DNA from: a virus
Direction: 5' to 3' (one strand)
IMG/VR virus record: IMGVR_UViG_3300009545_000014
Coordinates: 1-37,879 of that record
DNA: 37,879 nt
Numbering within the stretch: the stretch's first letter is position 1; each line of letters starts with the position of its first letter. The notes below the pieces were generated by a model that did no database searches, had not been told where the DNA came from, and worked only from the letters and a program-made list of their open reading frames with translations. This document shows, in pieces, positions 6,541 to 15,195 of the stretch. A program made the translations under genes and the position numbers.

Positions 6541-6696
6541 ATGACAGCAATTTTAATCTTAGCATCAGCAGTTTTACTAATTTTAGGACACAAAGAGCAC
6601 CAAAAACTTGATAAGATGGAGCAAGATGTTGCCTCTATAAAATCAGAATTAATGATGATGGATGCAGCGGAAAAAGCGAAGGAAAATCATGAGTGA
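6541..6696 (+). CDS. Small membrane protein with coiled coil (51 aa)
   Basis: Residues 2-16 are a hydrophobic segment (TAILILASAVLLILG), followed by a charged helix with heptad-like spacing. The layout fits a single-pass protein with a cytoplasmic or periplasmic coiled coil. A strong AAGGAG ribosome site stands eight bases before the ATG. It is the first gene of a plus-strand cassette of small membrane proteins and overlaps the next gene by eight bases. It could belong to lysis (holin or spanin-like) or to host takeover; the sequence alone does not say. Confidence 0.65.
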   Translation: MTAILILASAVLLILGHKEHQKLDKMEQDVASIKSELMMMDAAEKAKENHE

Positions 6697-6964
6697 AATG
6701 AGCGAAGAAGAATATGTAGAAAAAAAAGGATATTTTTTAAACGAAGTAAACAAAAATATTTTAAAATTCTCAGAAAAAAACAATATTAGCTTTTCTTTTG
6801 CAATAGACGCATATTTTACGGCTATACTTAATCTTACTAATGAAACATTAGGAATCGAAGGTGTAAAATATTTAGGGTTAATTATATTAAATGATGTTGT
6901 TCCAGCGATTAAAAATGAAAAAGAAAGACAAAAAATAAACGAAGCTGCTTTGAGGGGTAAATAA
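6689..6964 (+). CDS. Hypothetical protein (91 aa)
   Basis: Unknown function. The protein looks helical, with an acidic N-terminus (MSEMSEEEYVEKK) and a hydrophobic stretch near residues 62-75 that is too short for a confident membrane span. The ATG at 6689 was chosen because GAAGGAAAA precedes it. It shares its last base with the next ATG (TAATG), so it is coupled to the Band-7-like gene. Confidence 0.6.
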   Translation: MSEMSEEEYVEKKGYFLNEVNKNILKFSEKNNISFSFAIDAYFTAILNLTNETLGIEGVKYLGLIILNDVVPAIKNEKERQKINEAALRGK

Positions 6965-7383
6965 TGGATGAATATAAATTTGCTAAAAGTGTGTTTATTA
7001 CAATAATTGTAATTGTTATTTCTATGGTATTTTATTTCACTTTAATTTCACCATTTATTAACGTATGGCATCAGGAAATGATCGGAAAGGCAGAATTTGC
7101 AAGGGCAGAATCTAACAGAAAGATAGTGACTCTTGAGGCAATAGCTAAAAAGGAATCATCTGAAGCTTTGGCTCAAGCAGAAGTGATAAGAGCTGACGGA
7201 GTAGCTAAGGCTAATAAGATTATAGGTGATAGTCTAACGGGTAACGAGGGATATTTGCGTTATCTATGGATACAGGGATTGCAGACGAATGAAATGTCTG
7301 TTGTTTATATACCAACTGAAGCAAATTTGCCAATTATGGAAGCAGGAAGATGGAGAGAAATGGAAAAATCGAAAAATAATTAA
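6964..7383 (+). CDS. Membrane-anchored, truncated Band-7/SPFH-like protein (139 aa)
   Basis: Residues 9-30 form one membrane span (VFITIIVIVISMVFYFTLISPF). It is followed by a long Ala/Glu/Lys helix (ALAQAEVIRADGVAKANKII) and a tail ending near IPTEANLPIMEAG. This is the order seen in the C-terminal part of Band-7 (SPFH, prohibitin/HflK-like) proteins, whose helix drives ring assembly on membranes. The beta domain that normally lies between the span and the helix is almost absent, so it looks like a minimal version. In phages, Band-7 proteins may guard FtsH-type proteolysis or membrane integrity; the role here is inferred. Confidence 0.65.
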   Translation: MDEYKFAKSVFITIIVIVISMVFYFTLISPFINVWHQEMIGKAEFARAESNRKIVTLEAIAKKESSEALAQAEVIRADGVAKANKIIGDSLTGNEGYLRYLWIQGLQTNEMSVVYIPTEANLPIMEAGRWREMEKSKNN

Positions 7384-7410
7384 AATTTAAGAAAGAAGAA
7401 TAGGAGAGAA

Positions 7411-7470
7411 ATGATAGCACTTATTTTAGCATCTCTTGTATGGATATTTGTATATAGAATCTCAGATTAG
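7411..7470 (+). CDS. 19-residue hydrophobic peptide
   Basis: ATG with an excellent AGGAGAG ribosome site, then IALILASLVWIFVYR and a short polar end. It would form one membrane helix. A second 19-residue hydrophobic peptide of the same form occurs at 7702. Its size alone would make it easy to dismiss. The ribosome site, the position in a run of membrane genes and the twin copy make translation plausible. Confidence 0.45.
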   Translation: MIALILASLVWIFVYRISD

Positions 7471-7483
7471 GGGAGGGGGAGAA

Positions 7484-7705
7484 ATGATAGAGAAAAATCA
7501 CATAAAATTACAAATATTTGAATTCATAATTCTTGTAGCTACCATTTCAGGATTATTTTTATGGTGTCGATCCGAATCAAGAAATGACTATAGAGAACTC
7601 GAAAGATGGACAAAAGATATGTTGTCATCAATACAAGCTGAAATAAAAGATTTTCACGGTAGGCTTTGTGCATTAGAAGAAAGATCAAGGGGAGAAAATA
7701 AATGA
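7484..7705 (+). CDS. Single-pass membrane protein with coiled coil (73 aa)
   Basis: Residues about 10-27 are a hydrophobic segment (FEFIILVATISGLFLWC). It is followed by a charged amphipathic helix (YRELERWTKDMLSSIQ) typical of small phage membrane proteins with a coiled-coil tail. The frame is open upstream from a TTG, but the ATG at 7484 follows a GGGAGAA ribosome site. It overlaps the next tiny peptide by ATGA. The type II orientation and coiled coil are compatible with an i-spanin, a holin partner or a membrane anchor. No endolysin gene stands next to it. Confidence 0.65.
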   Translation: MIEKNHIKLQIFEFIILVATISGLFLWCRSESRNDYRELERWTKDMLSSIQAEIKDFHGRLCALEERSRGENK

Positions 7706-7761
7706 GTTACATTTTATGTTTTTTAGTTTGGTTGTTTATTTACCCTCTTCTTTGTGAATAA
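7702..7761 (+). CDS. 19-residue hydrophobic peptide, convergent with the virion block
   Basis: The peptide begins MSYILCFLVWLFIYP and ends CE, so it is almost wholly membrane-seeking, like the peptide at 7411. It is coupled to the preceding gene by ATGA. Its 3' end overlaps the end of the minus-strand gene at 7736 by 26 bases. This tail-to-tail overlap leaves no room for a terminator between the two transcripts. Confidence 0.4.
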   Translation: MSYILCFLVWLFIYPLLCE

Positions 7762-9112
7762 ACAATTGTTTCAAATCTTCTTCGGAAATGTTTTTGAGCT
7801 GATCATACATTTCTGGAGAATCTTCTTTAATCTCTCTAGCATACAGTCCTAAAAGATTCTTAACTATATACCATTTATTTTGATTTATCCCATGGACAAG
7901 CTTCGTTGTTATTTGCTGCAATCTAGGGTTTGTAAGCATTTGACGAGACAATTTACCTAGTGATATTTTAGTTGCAACGGGTCCTAAATAATAAGGATTA
8001 CCTAATACAGCACTCGCTAAAGCTCCGCCCGCTGCCAAGGTTTCTACTCCAGATACAATATCAGATGTAAGAGTAGGCTTTAGCTTTCCTGCTATTTTCG
8101 AATATTTTGAATATAGCAAATTGACGGTATCAAAGTCTTTGGCAAGATCAGGGGACAAAGTTTTTATGGCGTCTTTAATAGGTCCCTTCAATAAGGATAA
8201 CTGCTTAGTCTTTCCACCGAGACTATGATTTACATCGGCATAAAAGTTCATTAGGCTTTCGCCCGTTATCTTATTTCCAAGCAAATCCTGAAGATCTTTA
8301 TTTACTCTTGCCTGAACTTTTCTAGGCATGAGTGCAATTTTTTCTTTCAGAGAATTGATTAATTTTCCGTTGTTTAACTCAGAAATTTCATTTTTAGCAG
8401 CAGGAAACTTAGATAAATTCTTATAGGCACTTCCTAAAGCTTCTTTTGTTTTACCTAACGCTCTTTCTGTAGATCCCCTTTTTGGAGTTAATTTGGTTAA
8501 CCACTTTTGCTTAAAGTCTGATTGAATCAAAGGAGTTATTTCTTCATCGGTCAAACCCATTTTCCTAGCTGCTTTGATTATTTCCTTATTGCTCCCACTA
8601 GAAATAAGTTTTTTAGTTAAATCGGGACCCATAAAAGCGGTAAATTCAGCTGCTGTTTGCGCCCACTCAGGAGCTCCTAATTCTTCCGCAAGTTGTCCAG
8701 CTCCACCTGCTGCTATAGATCTACCAATAGTTGAAGTTGACGCACCTGGAAAAGCCAAAGCGGTTGGAGTTTCTCTAAGTCCTCGCCTTATTCCTTTTTG
8801 TACGGCACCTTCATCAGTGGGTAATAAGACATCTAAATTCTTTGTCTGTTCTTCAAGTTGTTCTTCAGTAGATTTAGGTTTAATTATTTCCCCTTCTTCA
8901 GTGATATCGGGAAAATCTTGCAAAGGACCCATTATTCTCCCTAGCCTTCCTAATCCTTCAATGCCTCCCTTAAGAATCGTTTTTCCATAATCGGCGATAT
9001 CATTGAAGAAGGATTTTTCATTAGGCATAGGAGCCCTAGAAGCCACATCTAAAAAACCCTCTTTCCCCGGCTTAATCTCATCATCCAAAAGATCAAATAT
9101 CGATTCTGGCAT
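7736..9112 (-). CDS. Putative ejection (internal virion) protein, 458 aa
   Basis: Last gene of the virion block. It is a long, mostly helical protein with small-residue-rich segments (SIAAGGAGQLAEELGAPEW, and VETLAAGGALASAV near residue 365) that could insert into membranes. No enzyme motif is visible; in particular no lysozyme or peptidase signature was found. The position after the tail proteins, the length and the composition match DNA-ejection proteins of podoviruses (P22 gp7/gp16/gp20 or T7 gp14-16 classes), which leave the head and form a channel through the envelope. The assignment rests on context rather than on a recognised family. Confidence 0.55.
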   Translation of the reverse strand: MPESIFDLLDDEIKPGKEGFLDVASRAPMPNEKSFFNDIADYGKTILKGGIEGLGRLGRIMGPLQDFPDITEEGEIIKPKSTEEQLEEQTKNLDVLLPTDEGAVQKGIRRGLRETPTALAFPGASTSTIGRSIAAGGAGQLAEELGAPEWAQTAAEFTAFMGPDLTKKLISSGSNKEIIKAARKMGLTDEEITPLIQSDFKQKWLTKLTPKRGSTERALGKTKEALGSAYKNLSKFPAAKNEISELNNGKLINSLKEKIALMPRKVQARVNKDLQDLLGNKITGESLMNFYADVNHSLGGKTKQLSLLKGPIKDAIKTLSPDLAKDFDTVNLLYSKYSKIAGKLKPTLTSDIVSGVETLAAGGALASAVLGNPYYLGPVATKISLGKLSRQMLTNPRLQQITTKLVHGINQNKWYIVKNLLGLYAREIKEDSPEMYDQLKNISEEDLKQLFIHKEEGK

Positions 9113-9113
9113 A

Positions 9114-10454
9114 CTAAAACCTTTCTCTAAATTCTTGAGGGGTCATTTGATAAATACCAAATTCCTCTATAGATGGCACATAATATCCCAATGATTCAGC
9201 CATTTTTAAAGCCTTATCGCCATACTTTTCTTTAAAAAGTTTAGCATTTGCAAGAGTTAGGGGTGTTCCTTTAGGAACAGTCTTACCTAAATTTGACTTC
9301 ATTGACTTTAGGCCTTTTTCTTGCTCTTCAATTTCTTTCATTCGATAAGTAGACCGTTGAAATATCTCTTTCTCTAATGGCTTTAAAACTTGATGTGCGC
9401 GTTTTGAAACATCTTTCTTAACATATCCATATCTTTTCATATCCTCTTCAGCTATACGATCAAATTCGTTAAGATATGCTTTATCTAAGGCAACTTCCCC
9501 TTCAAGCATTTCTTGGACAGTTAAATTAGCCTCTCTACTTTGTCCAATTTTAGGAAACATAGAGTTAAGTCTTTGCTCAAACCATTGGTTTTGAGCTTTT
9601 GCACTTACTTTACCCATATTACTCATTAGATTTTCTTTACTAGCAGTGATCAATTGAGCCCCTTTTTCGGTTCTAAAAACGTCTTTTCCTGTTAAATCCG
9701 CCAAATAATCTAAAGAAAAAGTTCCCATATTCCCAGTTTCGACGGCATCCCTAGCATGATTTAAGGCCATTTCTTTTTTTGGTATAGATTCTCTAAGTTG
9801 ATCTGCTTGTTCTTCCTGTTTTACGGAAAATTTTGTGTGATATCCTCTTTCTGCTTCAAACGCTTTATTTTTAGCTCTTGCTCTTTCAGATGCTACCCTA
9901 GATAAATCATGTTCCCCAGCAGCGGCATATAATTCAGCTTCACGAAATGGATCTTCTTCAATTTCTTCTCTTGGCAATTCATTATTTTGCACTAAATCTC
10001 TAAATGAATCCTGATAGAGTTTTTCATTTAAAGGAATTCCCAACTCTTCAGCAGATTCAAAAATAGCTCTGTTATATTCATCAGGAGAATATTTACTTTC
10101 TTGTTTTCTGTTGAATCCATTTCCTGATATATCTTCAATTAGTTTTCTTCGAGTAAGATCCTTAAATTCAACAAGTTTCTTTTGGTTTTCTTGTTTTTGT
10201 AATTCTATTGCTTGTTTGTCTTTTCCTTGAATAAGAAGTTCTCTTATTTTAGGATTTCTTACCCCCTGGAGATCATATCCTCTTTCTTTCAAAGCAATAT
10301 CCTCAGCCTTCCTAGCTTCCTCAGCTTCTGCTTTCATTTGATGAGCTTGATACATCTCATTTGCTTGATTAAGCCCCCCTCTCAAAGCAGCTCCAATTTT
10401 CTCGCCTCTAGTAGGTCCTTGTTGGGGTGTTCTTCTAATAACTTGTATTGGCAT
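9114..10454 (-). CDS. Putative ejection (internal virion) protein, coiled-coil rich, 446 aa
   Basis: A highly charged, helical protein with long coiled-coil stretches (residues about 40-110 and 330-410) and no recognisable enzyme motif. It stands one base before the 458-residue gene and directly after the 192-residue Gly/Ala-rich protein, an order typical of three ejection proteins in a row. AGGAGA precedes the ATG. It ends in MTPQEFRERF, which may be a packing signal for head interior contacts, but that is a guess. Confidence 0.5.
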   Translation of the reverse strand: MPIQVIRRTPQQGPTRGEKIGAALRGGLNQANEMYQAHQMKAEAEEARKAEDIALKERGYDLQGVRNPKIRELLIQGKDKQAIELQKQENQKKLVEFKDLTRRKLIEDISGNGFNRKQESKYSPDEYNRAIFESAEELGIPLNEKLYQDSFRDLVQNNELPREEIEEDPFREAELYAAAGEHDLSRVASERARAKNKAFEAERGYHTKFSVKQEEQADQLRESIPKKEMALNHARDAVETGNMGTFSLDYLADLTGKDVFRTEKGAQLITASKENLMSNMGKVSAKAQNQWFEQRLNSMFPKIGQSREANLTVQEMLEGEVALDKAYLNEFDRIAEEDMKRYGYVKKDVSKRAHQVLKPLEKEIFQRSTYRMKEIEEQEKGLKSMKSNLGKTVPKGTPLTLANAKLFKEKYGDKALKMAESLGYYVPSIEEFGIYQMTPQEFRERF

Positions 10455-10463
10455 AATATCTCC

Positions 10464-11042
10464 TTAATCAAAACCTGATCCTACACTTGCACCTAAAGAA
10501 GCCCCTTTTAACGCTAAAGCTGGATTACCAGCACCCAAAGCAAAACCAGCAGCGCCACCTAATAAAGCCCCACCAGCTCCACCCCATCCACCAAGTCCAC
10601 CTTGTTTCTGTTGCTTCTCAACAAGCGATCTTTCATAAGGCCGCTGATTTAATAGCATATTGCTATATCCCATAATATCACTTAAAGCCTGCCTCATTAA
10701 ATTTTGTCTATTTCCTTGCAACTGTTGAGCAAAATCTGCTGCAGCTTGTGATTGCGCATTTTGGAAACCGCTACTTCGTCTAGCCCCAAAACTACCAGCA
10801 CCACTAAACTGAGAAGCTAAACCTCTTTGAAGTTGACCGAATTGCTTTAATGCCGGAGCTTCCATTTCTTCAAATAACGCTTCATCTCCACCAGCAAGTC
10901 TTGATAAATAGCTATCAGGTGCTAAATGTCCAAAACTTCTGCTAAATAATTTCTGTTGTTCTGGAGTAAAGTTTTGCAATTGAGCTGCCCTAAATCCCTT
11001 AGGAATTACTTCACCAGCTAATTGCCCTCTATCTCTAGCCAT
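10464..11042 (-). CDS. Putative ejection/pilot protein, Gly/Ala-rich C-terminus (192 aa)
   Basis: Residues 1-145 are Gln/Ala-rich and helical. Residues about 146-190 are a glycine/alanine run (GGLGGWGGAGGALLGGAAGF) with the small-residue pattern of membrane-inserting pilot or P22 gp7-like ejection proteins. GAGGTG precedes the ATG. It is the first of three putative ejection genes in the same direction. The enterobacterial relatives are known to be cleaved at the N-terminus; no cleavage site can be claimed here. Confidence 0.55.
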   Translation of the reverse strand: MARDRGQLAGEVIPKGFRAAQLQNFTPEQQKLFSRSFGHLAPDSYLSRLAGGDEALFEEMEAPALKQFGQLQRGLASQFSGAGSFGARRSSGFQNAQSQAAADFAQQLQGNRQNLMRQALSDIMGYSNMLLNQRPYERSLVEKQQKQGGLGGWGGAGGALLGGAAGFALGAGNPALALKGASLGASVGSGFD

Positions 11043-11072
11043 AATTCACCTCTTTTTCTTTATCCTATCACA

Positions 11073-11555
11073 TTAGGGAAGTCCAATCCACTCCAAAACA
11101 ACAGTTCCAGAGGAAATAACCGGATGAGCCCCAGCCCCTGCATTTATTACAATATCCATTGAATTAACAATAATATTTACCTGTCTTGTCACATCTACCA
11201 CATCTACATAAGGCAAAGGATACCAGATTGACCCATCCGTAAAAGTACCCCAAATCCTTACAAATCCCCCTATCCTAGATATATTGATACCATGAGGGAT
11301 ATTGTGAGGAAAAGCTGAAATAGCTCCTAAATTGTAAACCTGCCTGATTCCTTGCTGTCTAAAATTCTTAGCGATAAACCAATTCTCTCCGGTGACAACA
11401 GGTCGATTTATCGTAAAAATCGATACTGTACGATTATTCACAGCGTTAGCAGTCTTTATGTATGCTCTGCTAAGTTCAGTAACGAGTTGGTCTATTTCTT
11501 TAGGGAATTCTCTAGTAGTTGGGAGATAGGTAACTTGATTTGATACATTATTCAT
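11073..11555 (-). CDS. Conserved phage structural protein (160 aa), tail or neck
   Basis: Starts with SNQVTYLPTTREFP and contains RPVVTGENWFIAKNFRQQGIRQVYNLG near residues 50-77. This resembles a family common in uncultured podovirus genomes next to the tail nozzle gene. The body is beta-rich with repeated aromatic residues. It overlaps the 992-residue gene by four bases (ATGA), which suggests stoichiometric coupling. The exact role (fibre base, nozzle cap or decoration) is not known. Confidence 0.6.
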   Translation of the reverse strand: MNNVSNQVTYLPTTREFPKEIDQLVTELSRAYIKTANAVNNRTVSIFTINRPVVTGENWFIAKNFRQQGIRQVYNLGAISAFPHNIPHGINISRIGGFVRIWGTFTDGSIWYPLPYVDVVDVTRQVNIIVNSMDIVINAGAGAHPVISSGTVVLEWIGLP

Positions 11556-14530
11556 ACGAGCATTTGGCTTGGTGATACATCCATAATAATACCATGTAAT
11601 TCTATCTCAGCAAATTGATTCAAAGGCTCGGTCGATGCCGCAGTTCCTCCAGATATGTAGGGAATAAAAAAAGTCGAATCAACAAATATCGTCACAGTGG
11701 TTGCATCAGATGTTACGACGTAATAATTATTTCCATTTAAATCCAACATGCCAACTACACCAGATATGAAAATAATTGTTCCAGTCGGAAAATTACCCGC
11801 ACAAGTCAAAACACAGGGATTAGCTTGTGTAGCTCCAGTAATTGCAAAAGTATCTGGGCTCGGTGACATCGATCTCATCTGAGCATCTGACATTGTAAAT
11901 CCAAGTTGGATAGTATCTCCAATAAGAGACGTATTTACTCTATGCCATATTTGATCTTGTTGTAATGCCGTAGGAGTCATTAAATTAGAGTTAGCAGGCG
12001 TCAACCCTAAATTAGTGCTTTCGGGGCATGTATAGAGTATAGTACTATAAATCAAAGATGAATTTATTGTACTGATTCCAGGTATGATAGGTCCTATATT
12101 ATAAGGAGAAGAGGCATTTTGACTTAAATAAATTAATAAGGTGATCTGTGATTCTTCAGTAGAGGTTAATAGATATCTTTGAGCCCCAATTCTCGTTTTT
12201 CTGGAATCGTTCCAATGTACAGGAAATTGCTTAGTCTGTATAAATGGATTATACATTCTAACAATGTAACCGCCTCCCAAATAAGTTCCTGAGCCGATAT
12301 CTGGATTAACTTGGAAAGTATTTCGATTATTAGGATCGGCAGGATTTGGACTCACTGAAAATATTTGATTATTTACATAAGGAGCAATAGTTCCTAAGCA
12401 ACCTTGTATGATGATATAATCTCCATCATTCAAGCAATGGTTTGTACAGGTAACGATATTTCCAGAAAAACTAGTAATGTAAAGAGAATCCTCTTCAGTT
12501 GTTCCAACATTCCTTAAAAAAATAAATCCTTGTTGATTGCCTACGATAACCTGAGGTTGATTGACCGTACTGCTACCAGAATTCCAAGGATCATTCCAAT
12601 CTGCCCAAGTAGGATATTTATCTCCAACAGTTGCCCAAGTCAAACCGGTCCGTTGCAGAAAAGGTCCATAGCAAGTGTAACTTTCCCTAAAAATGGACCA
12701 TGTATTGTCTCGATAATTGTATAGCAATGTTTGGTTAGGGAATATTGTATCAAATTCATTATCAGTATAGGTAAAGTATATCCATTCATTGATAAAATCT
12801 CTCTGTGAACTTACTCTTTGCAGGCCGTTATCATTGGTATGAAACTCAAAGATCTGATCAGGAATAGGCAAATCTATTCTTTGACACTGGGTTTGAGAAG
12901 TAATCGTTATGCCTCTTGTTCCAATAGCAAAAACCCCATCATCAGTATTGATAGCGCTAAATGTAGATGTAGAACCATATTCAGAGTTTACAATAAATAC
13001 ATTGAAAGGAACGATATCATTTCCTGAATAGACTAACCTCGCCTGCCTTGCGTCAAAGCCTAAGATAAGCATATCTTCATTGATCGATGTCGTATTGATC
13101 TGCTGGCTAGTTCCAAGTGTTAGAAAATAACCAAATCCTGGCTGATCAGTAAAATAAGCGTTTGCCGTTGCGTTTTGGTTTGTCGGTGTTAAAATAGGAA
13201 AAAACTCAGTCGTTGGAAGATCAACGTCACCAGTAAACGAAGCTGTGTAATAAGGAGTCCCGTTTTGACTACATATAATTGTATCTTGCAAATAGACAGG
13301 ATTAGATCCATCCGCAGCTTGTACAACGCATCCGATAAAAAGCAACCTATCTTTAAAAGGAACGATCATTCTCGCCCCAGCTAAATAATATATTGCTGGT
13401 GGCAAATCTCCTATAGAAAAAGCGCTTTGAGAAAGAGGGGGCATAAAATTAACCCATCCATTACCAGCAACAAATACAGGATTTAGACGACTTGAATTTG
13501 TAGGATCACCATCAAACCAACGGATGCAATCTTTAGTAACATCTGATCGATTCGTTAAATACTGTGCAATTCCAAGAGTTCCATTTAAAGCAAGTGTAGC
13601 CTCAGGAAATGTAACGATGATATTATTTGCATCAGTGACAGTTGTTACATAACCTGTTTGAAAATTTATCCCTGTTGTTGTTTGAACCTCATTAACAAAA
13701 ATAAAGTCTCCAACAACTAGACCATGACCTATTATTTGTAGGCTAGCGGTTGTTGGTGTAAGAACAGTAACGGTTACAATTGGCTTAAACTGAAGTCCTA
13801 TATTCGTTATAGTAAATGGCTGAGTGATCCCGTTTGTCACCCAAAAAGCATTTTCATAGTTAATGGTCCAAAATTGCTGATAATTTTGCCCATTCCAGGT
13901 AACTGGCGTCCAATTGGTCTTTTGAGTATATCCCGGATATGTGCCAGTAGGAGGGTTTTTATACCAACTTACATCATTGGACAGATAAGGAAAATTCTGA
14001 TCGATTCTGTAAGCGTAGACAGTGTCAAATCCAATTGTACCGCTATTCTGTGTATTAGATACGTTGAATTCTCTTAAACCCATTGCGGGCAACTTTGGAT
14101 AATAGTTAAACACTGCAGAAACGGCATTTCCAGATTCAGAAGCAATAGTGAAATCTCCGGTAGCATAATTAATAGATCCACTAGGTGATAATGTACCATT
14201 TTTGCTAGGATCTGTGTAATTAGTGATCCCATGAGTAATAGTGACAGTTCCTGGAACAATATCACCACCGGATTGTAATGAAAATCCTGTCAAAAGATTC
14301 CCATTTCCTGATCCATCCAAAGTGATTGTGCTTGTAGAGCTGTAAGAAACAGATGTAGAGATAAAATGTCTTTCTAATCTACAAAGAAGTTCGGTACCTC
14401 TTTTTCTTTTTACCCTTCCACGCCATTGATAAGCATTTAGGATAACAGGGAATGAGTCGTTGTCGATATTGAACGGAAGACGATTAGTCTGTAAACCTTT
14501 TTCGAATGGACCAATGACTAATTTATTCAT
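11552..14530 (-). CDS. Large tail protein, nozzle/tubular-B-like (992 aa)
   Basis: The N-terminus (IGPFEKGLQTNRLPFNIDND...NAYQWRGRVKRKRGTE) matches the pattern of podoviral tail nozzle proteins (T7 gp12, P22 gp10 class): a statement of the ligand loop, then RKRPGTE-like residues. The body is beta-rich, as expected of a propeller. A segment at about residues 245-310 (HGLVVGDFIFVN...VTDANNIIVTF) is also found in the 389-residue head protein. The ATG at 14530 is preferred (AGGGG before it, TAATG overlap with the upstream gene) over an upstream in-frame codon. It probably forms the distal tube through which DNA leaves. Confidence 0.65.
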   Translation of the reverse strand: MNKLVIGPFEKGLQTNRLPFNIDNDSFPVILNAYQWRGRVKRKRGTELLCRLERHFISTSVSYSSTSTITLDGSGNGNLLTGFSLQSGGDIVPGTVTITHGITNYTDPSKNGTLSPSGSINYATGDFTIASESGNAVSAVFNYYPKLPAMGLREFNVSNTQNSGTIGFDTVYAYRIDQNFPYLSNDVSWYKNPPTGTYPGYTQKTNWTPVTWNGQNYQQFWTINYENAFWVTNGITQPFTITNIGLQFKPIVTVTVLTPTTASLQIIGHGLVVGDFIFVNEVQTTTGINFQTGYVTTVTDANNIIVTFPEATLALNGTLGIAQYLTNRSDVTKDCIRWFDGDPTNSSRLNPVFVAGNGWVNFMPPLSQSAFSIGDLPPAIYYLAGARMIVPFKDRLLFIGCVVQAADGSNPVYLQDTIICSQNGTPYYTASFTGDVDLPTTEFFPILTPTNQNATANAYFTDQPGFGYFLTLGTSQQINTTSINEDMLILGFDARQARLVYSGNDIVPFNVFIVNSEYGSTSTFSAINTDDGVFAIGTRGITITSQTQCQRIDLPIPDQIFEFHTNDNGLQRVSSQRDFINEWIYFTYTDNEFDTIFPNQTLLYNYRDNTWSIFRESYTCYGPFLQRTGLTWATVGDKYPTWADWNDPWNSGSSTVNQPQVIVGNQQGFIFLRNVGTTEEDSLYITSFSGNIVTCTNHCLNDGDYIIIQGCLGTIAPYVNNQIFSVSPNPADPNNRNTFQVNPDIGSGTYLGGGYIVRMYNPFIQTKQFPVHWNDSRKTRIGAQRYLLTSTEESQITLLIYLSQNASSPYNIGPIIPGISTINSSLIYSTILYTCPESTNLGLTPANSNLMTPTALQQDQIWHRVNTSLIGDTIQLGFTMSDAQMRSMSPSPDTFAITGATQANPCVLTCAGNFPTGTIIFISGVVGMLDLNGNNYYVVTSDATTVTIFVDSTFFIPYISGGTAASTEPLNQFAEIELHGIIMDVSPSQMLV

Positions 14531-15195
14531 TAAACCCCTATCGCCATCCAATAAAAACTAGCGCCATTTACAGCTACTCCCGTTCTAAAATTAAAACTTG
14601 TTGTATTTACATCAGTAATAACCCATCCCACGGCTGGATTAGGGGCAGGAATAAGATTGGCAAGATTAGCAACAACAGAGTAGACAGTTGTAAAAGGAAT
14701 AGGAAAAACTATATTAGTAGTTCTACTATTAAGAGTAGTAGGAGCAGATCCGTATTGATAAATTATAGCACCTGTAGCAGCAAGTGGAACCATTAAAGAC
14801 TGATTTCCACCGTTTCCGGGCATGAATGTCCAACCTCCAATACCTGTGGTTATTGCGTTATCGTTTCCAAATAAAGCAAATTGAGTCGAACTGGTAGTCT
14901 GAAAAGTCAATTGATATTCGTTTCCTGAAACTCCATTCGTAGAAAAAAGATTAGAAGTTCCTTCAGCAGATTTAGCATAAAGTGTCGTAGATGAAGATAT
15001 GGTAGCTCCAGGAATAGCCAAAAGATTAGGATATCTAGACTGCTTGTGAAATCCACCGTTATTTTGATTAAAGCTGTAGTGATCTTCGTTAATCAGGTTA
15101 TCAATGCTATTAGTATTTTCCTGCAATTTTGGCTGATCATTGGAAGGATTATTCGTGCTGAAAGGGATGTTATCCGTATAATTATACTTAGTCAT
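14530..15195 (-). CDS. Fibre-type structural protein with gp53-like C-terminus (221 aa)
   Basis: The N-terminus (YNYTDNIPFSTNNPSNDQP) followed by HYSFNQNNGGFHKQ is a pattern seen in many phage fibre or appendage proteins. The C-terminus ends FYWMAIGV, the usual end of gp53-like fibre tips and H-type lectin-like knobs, which trimerise and bind the host surface. It lies between the connector and the nozzle gene, so it may be attached at the tail. The stop overlaps the next start (TAATG). Confidence 0.65.
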   Translation of the reverse strand: MTKYNYTDNIPFSTNNPSNDQPKLQENTNSIDNLINEDHYSFNQNNGGFHKQSRYPNLLAIPGATISSSTTLYAKSAEGTSNLFSTNGVSGNEYQLTFQTTSSTQFALFGNDNAITTGIGGWTFMPGNGGNQSLMVPLAATGAIIYQYGSAPTTLNSRTTNIVFPIPFTTVYSVVANLANLIPAPNPAVGWVITDVNTTSFNFRTGVAVNGASFYWMAIGV

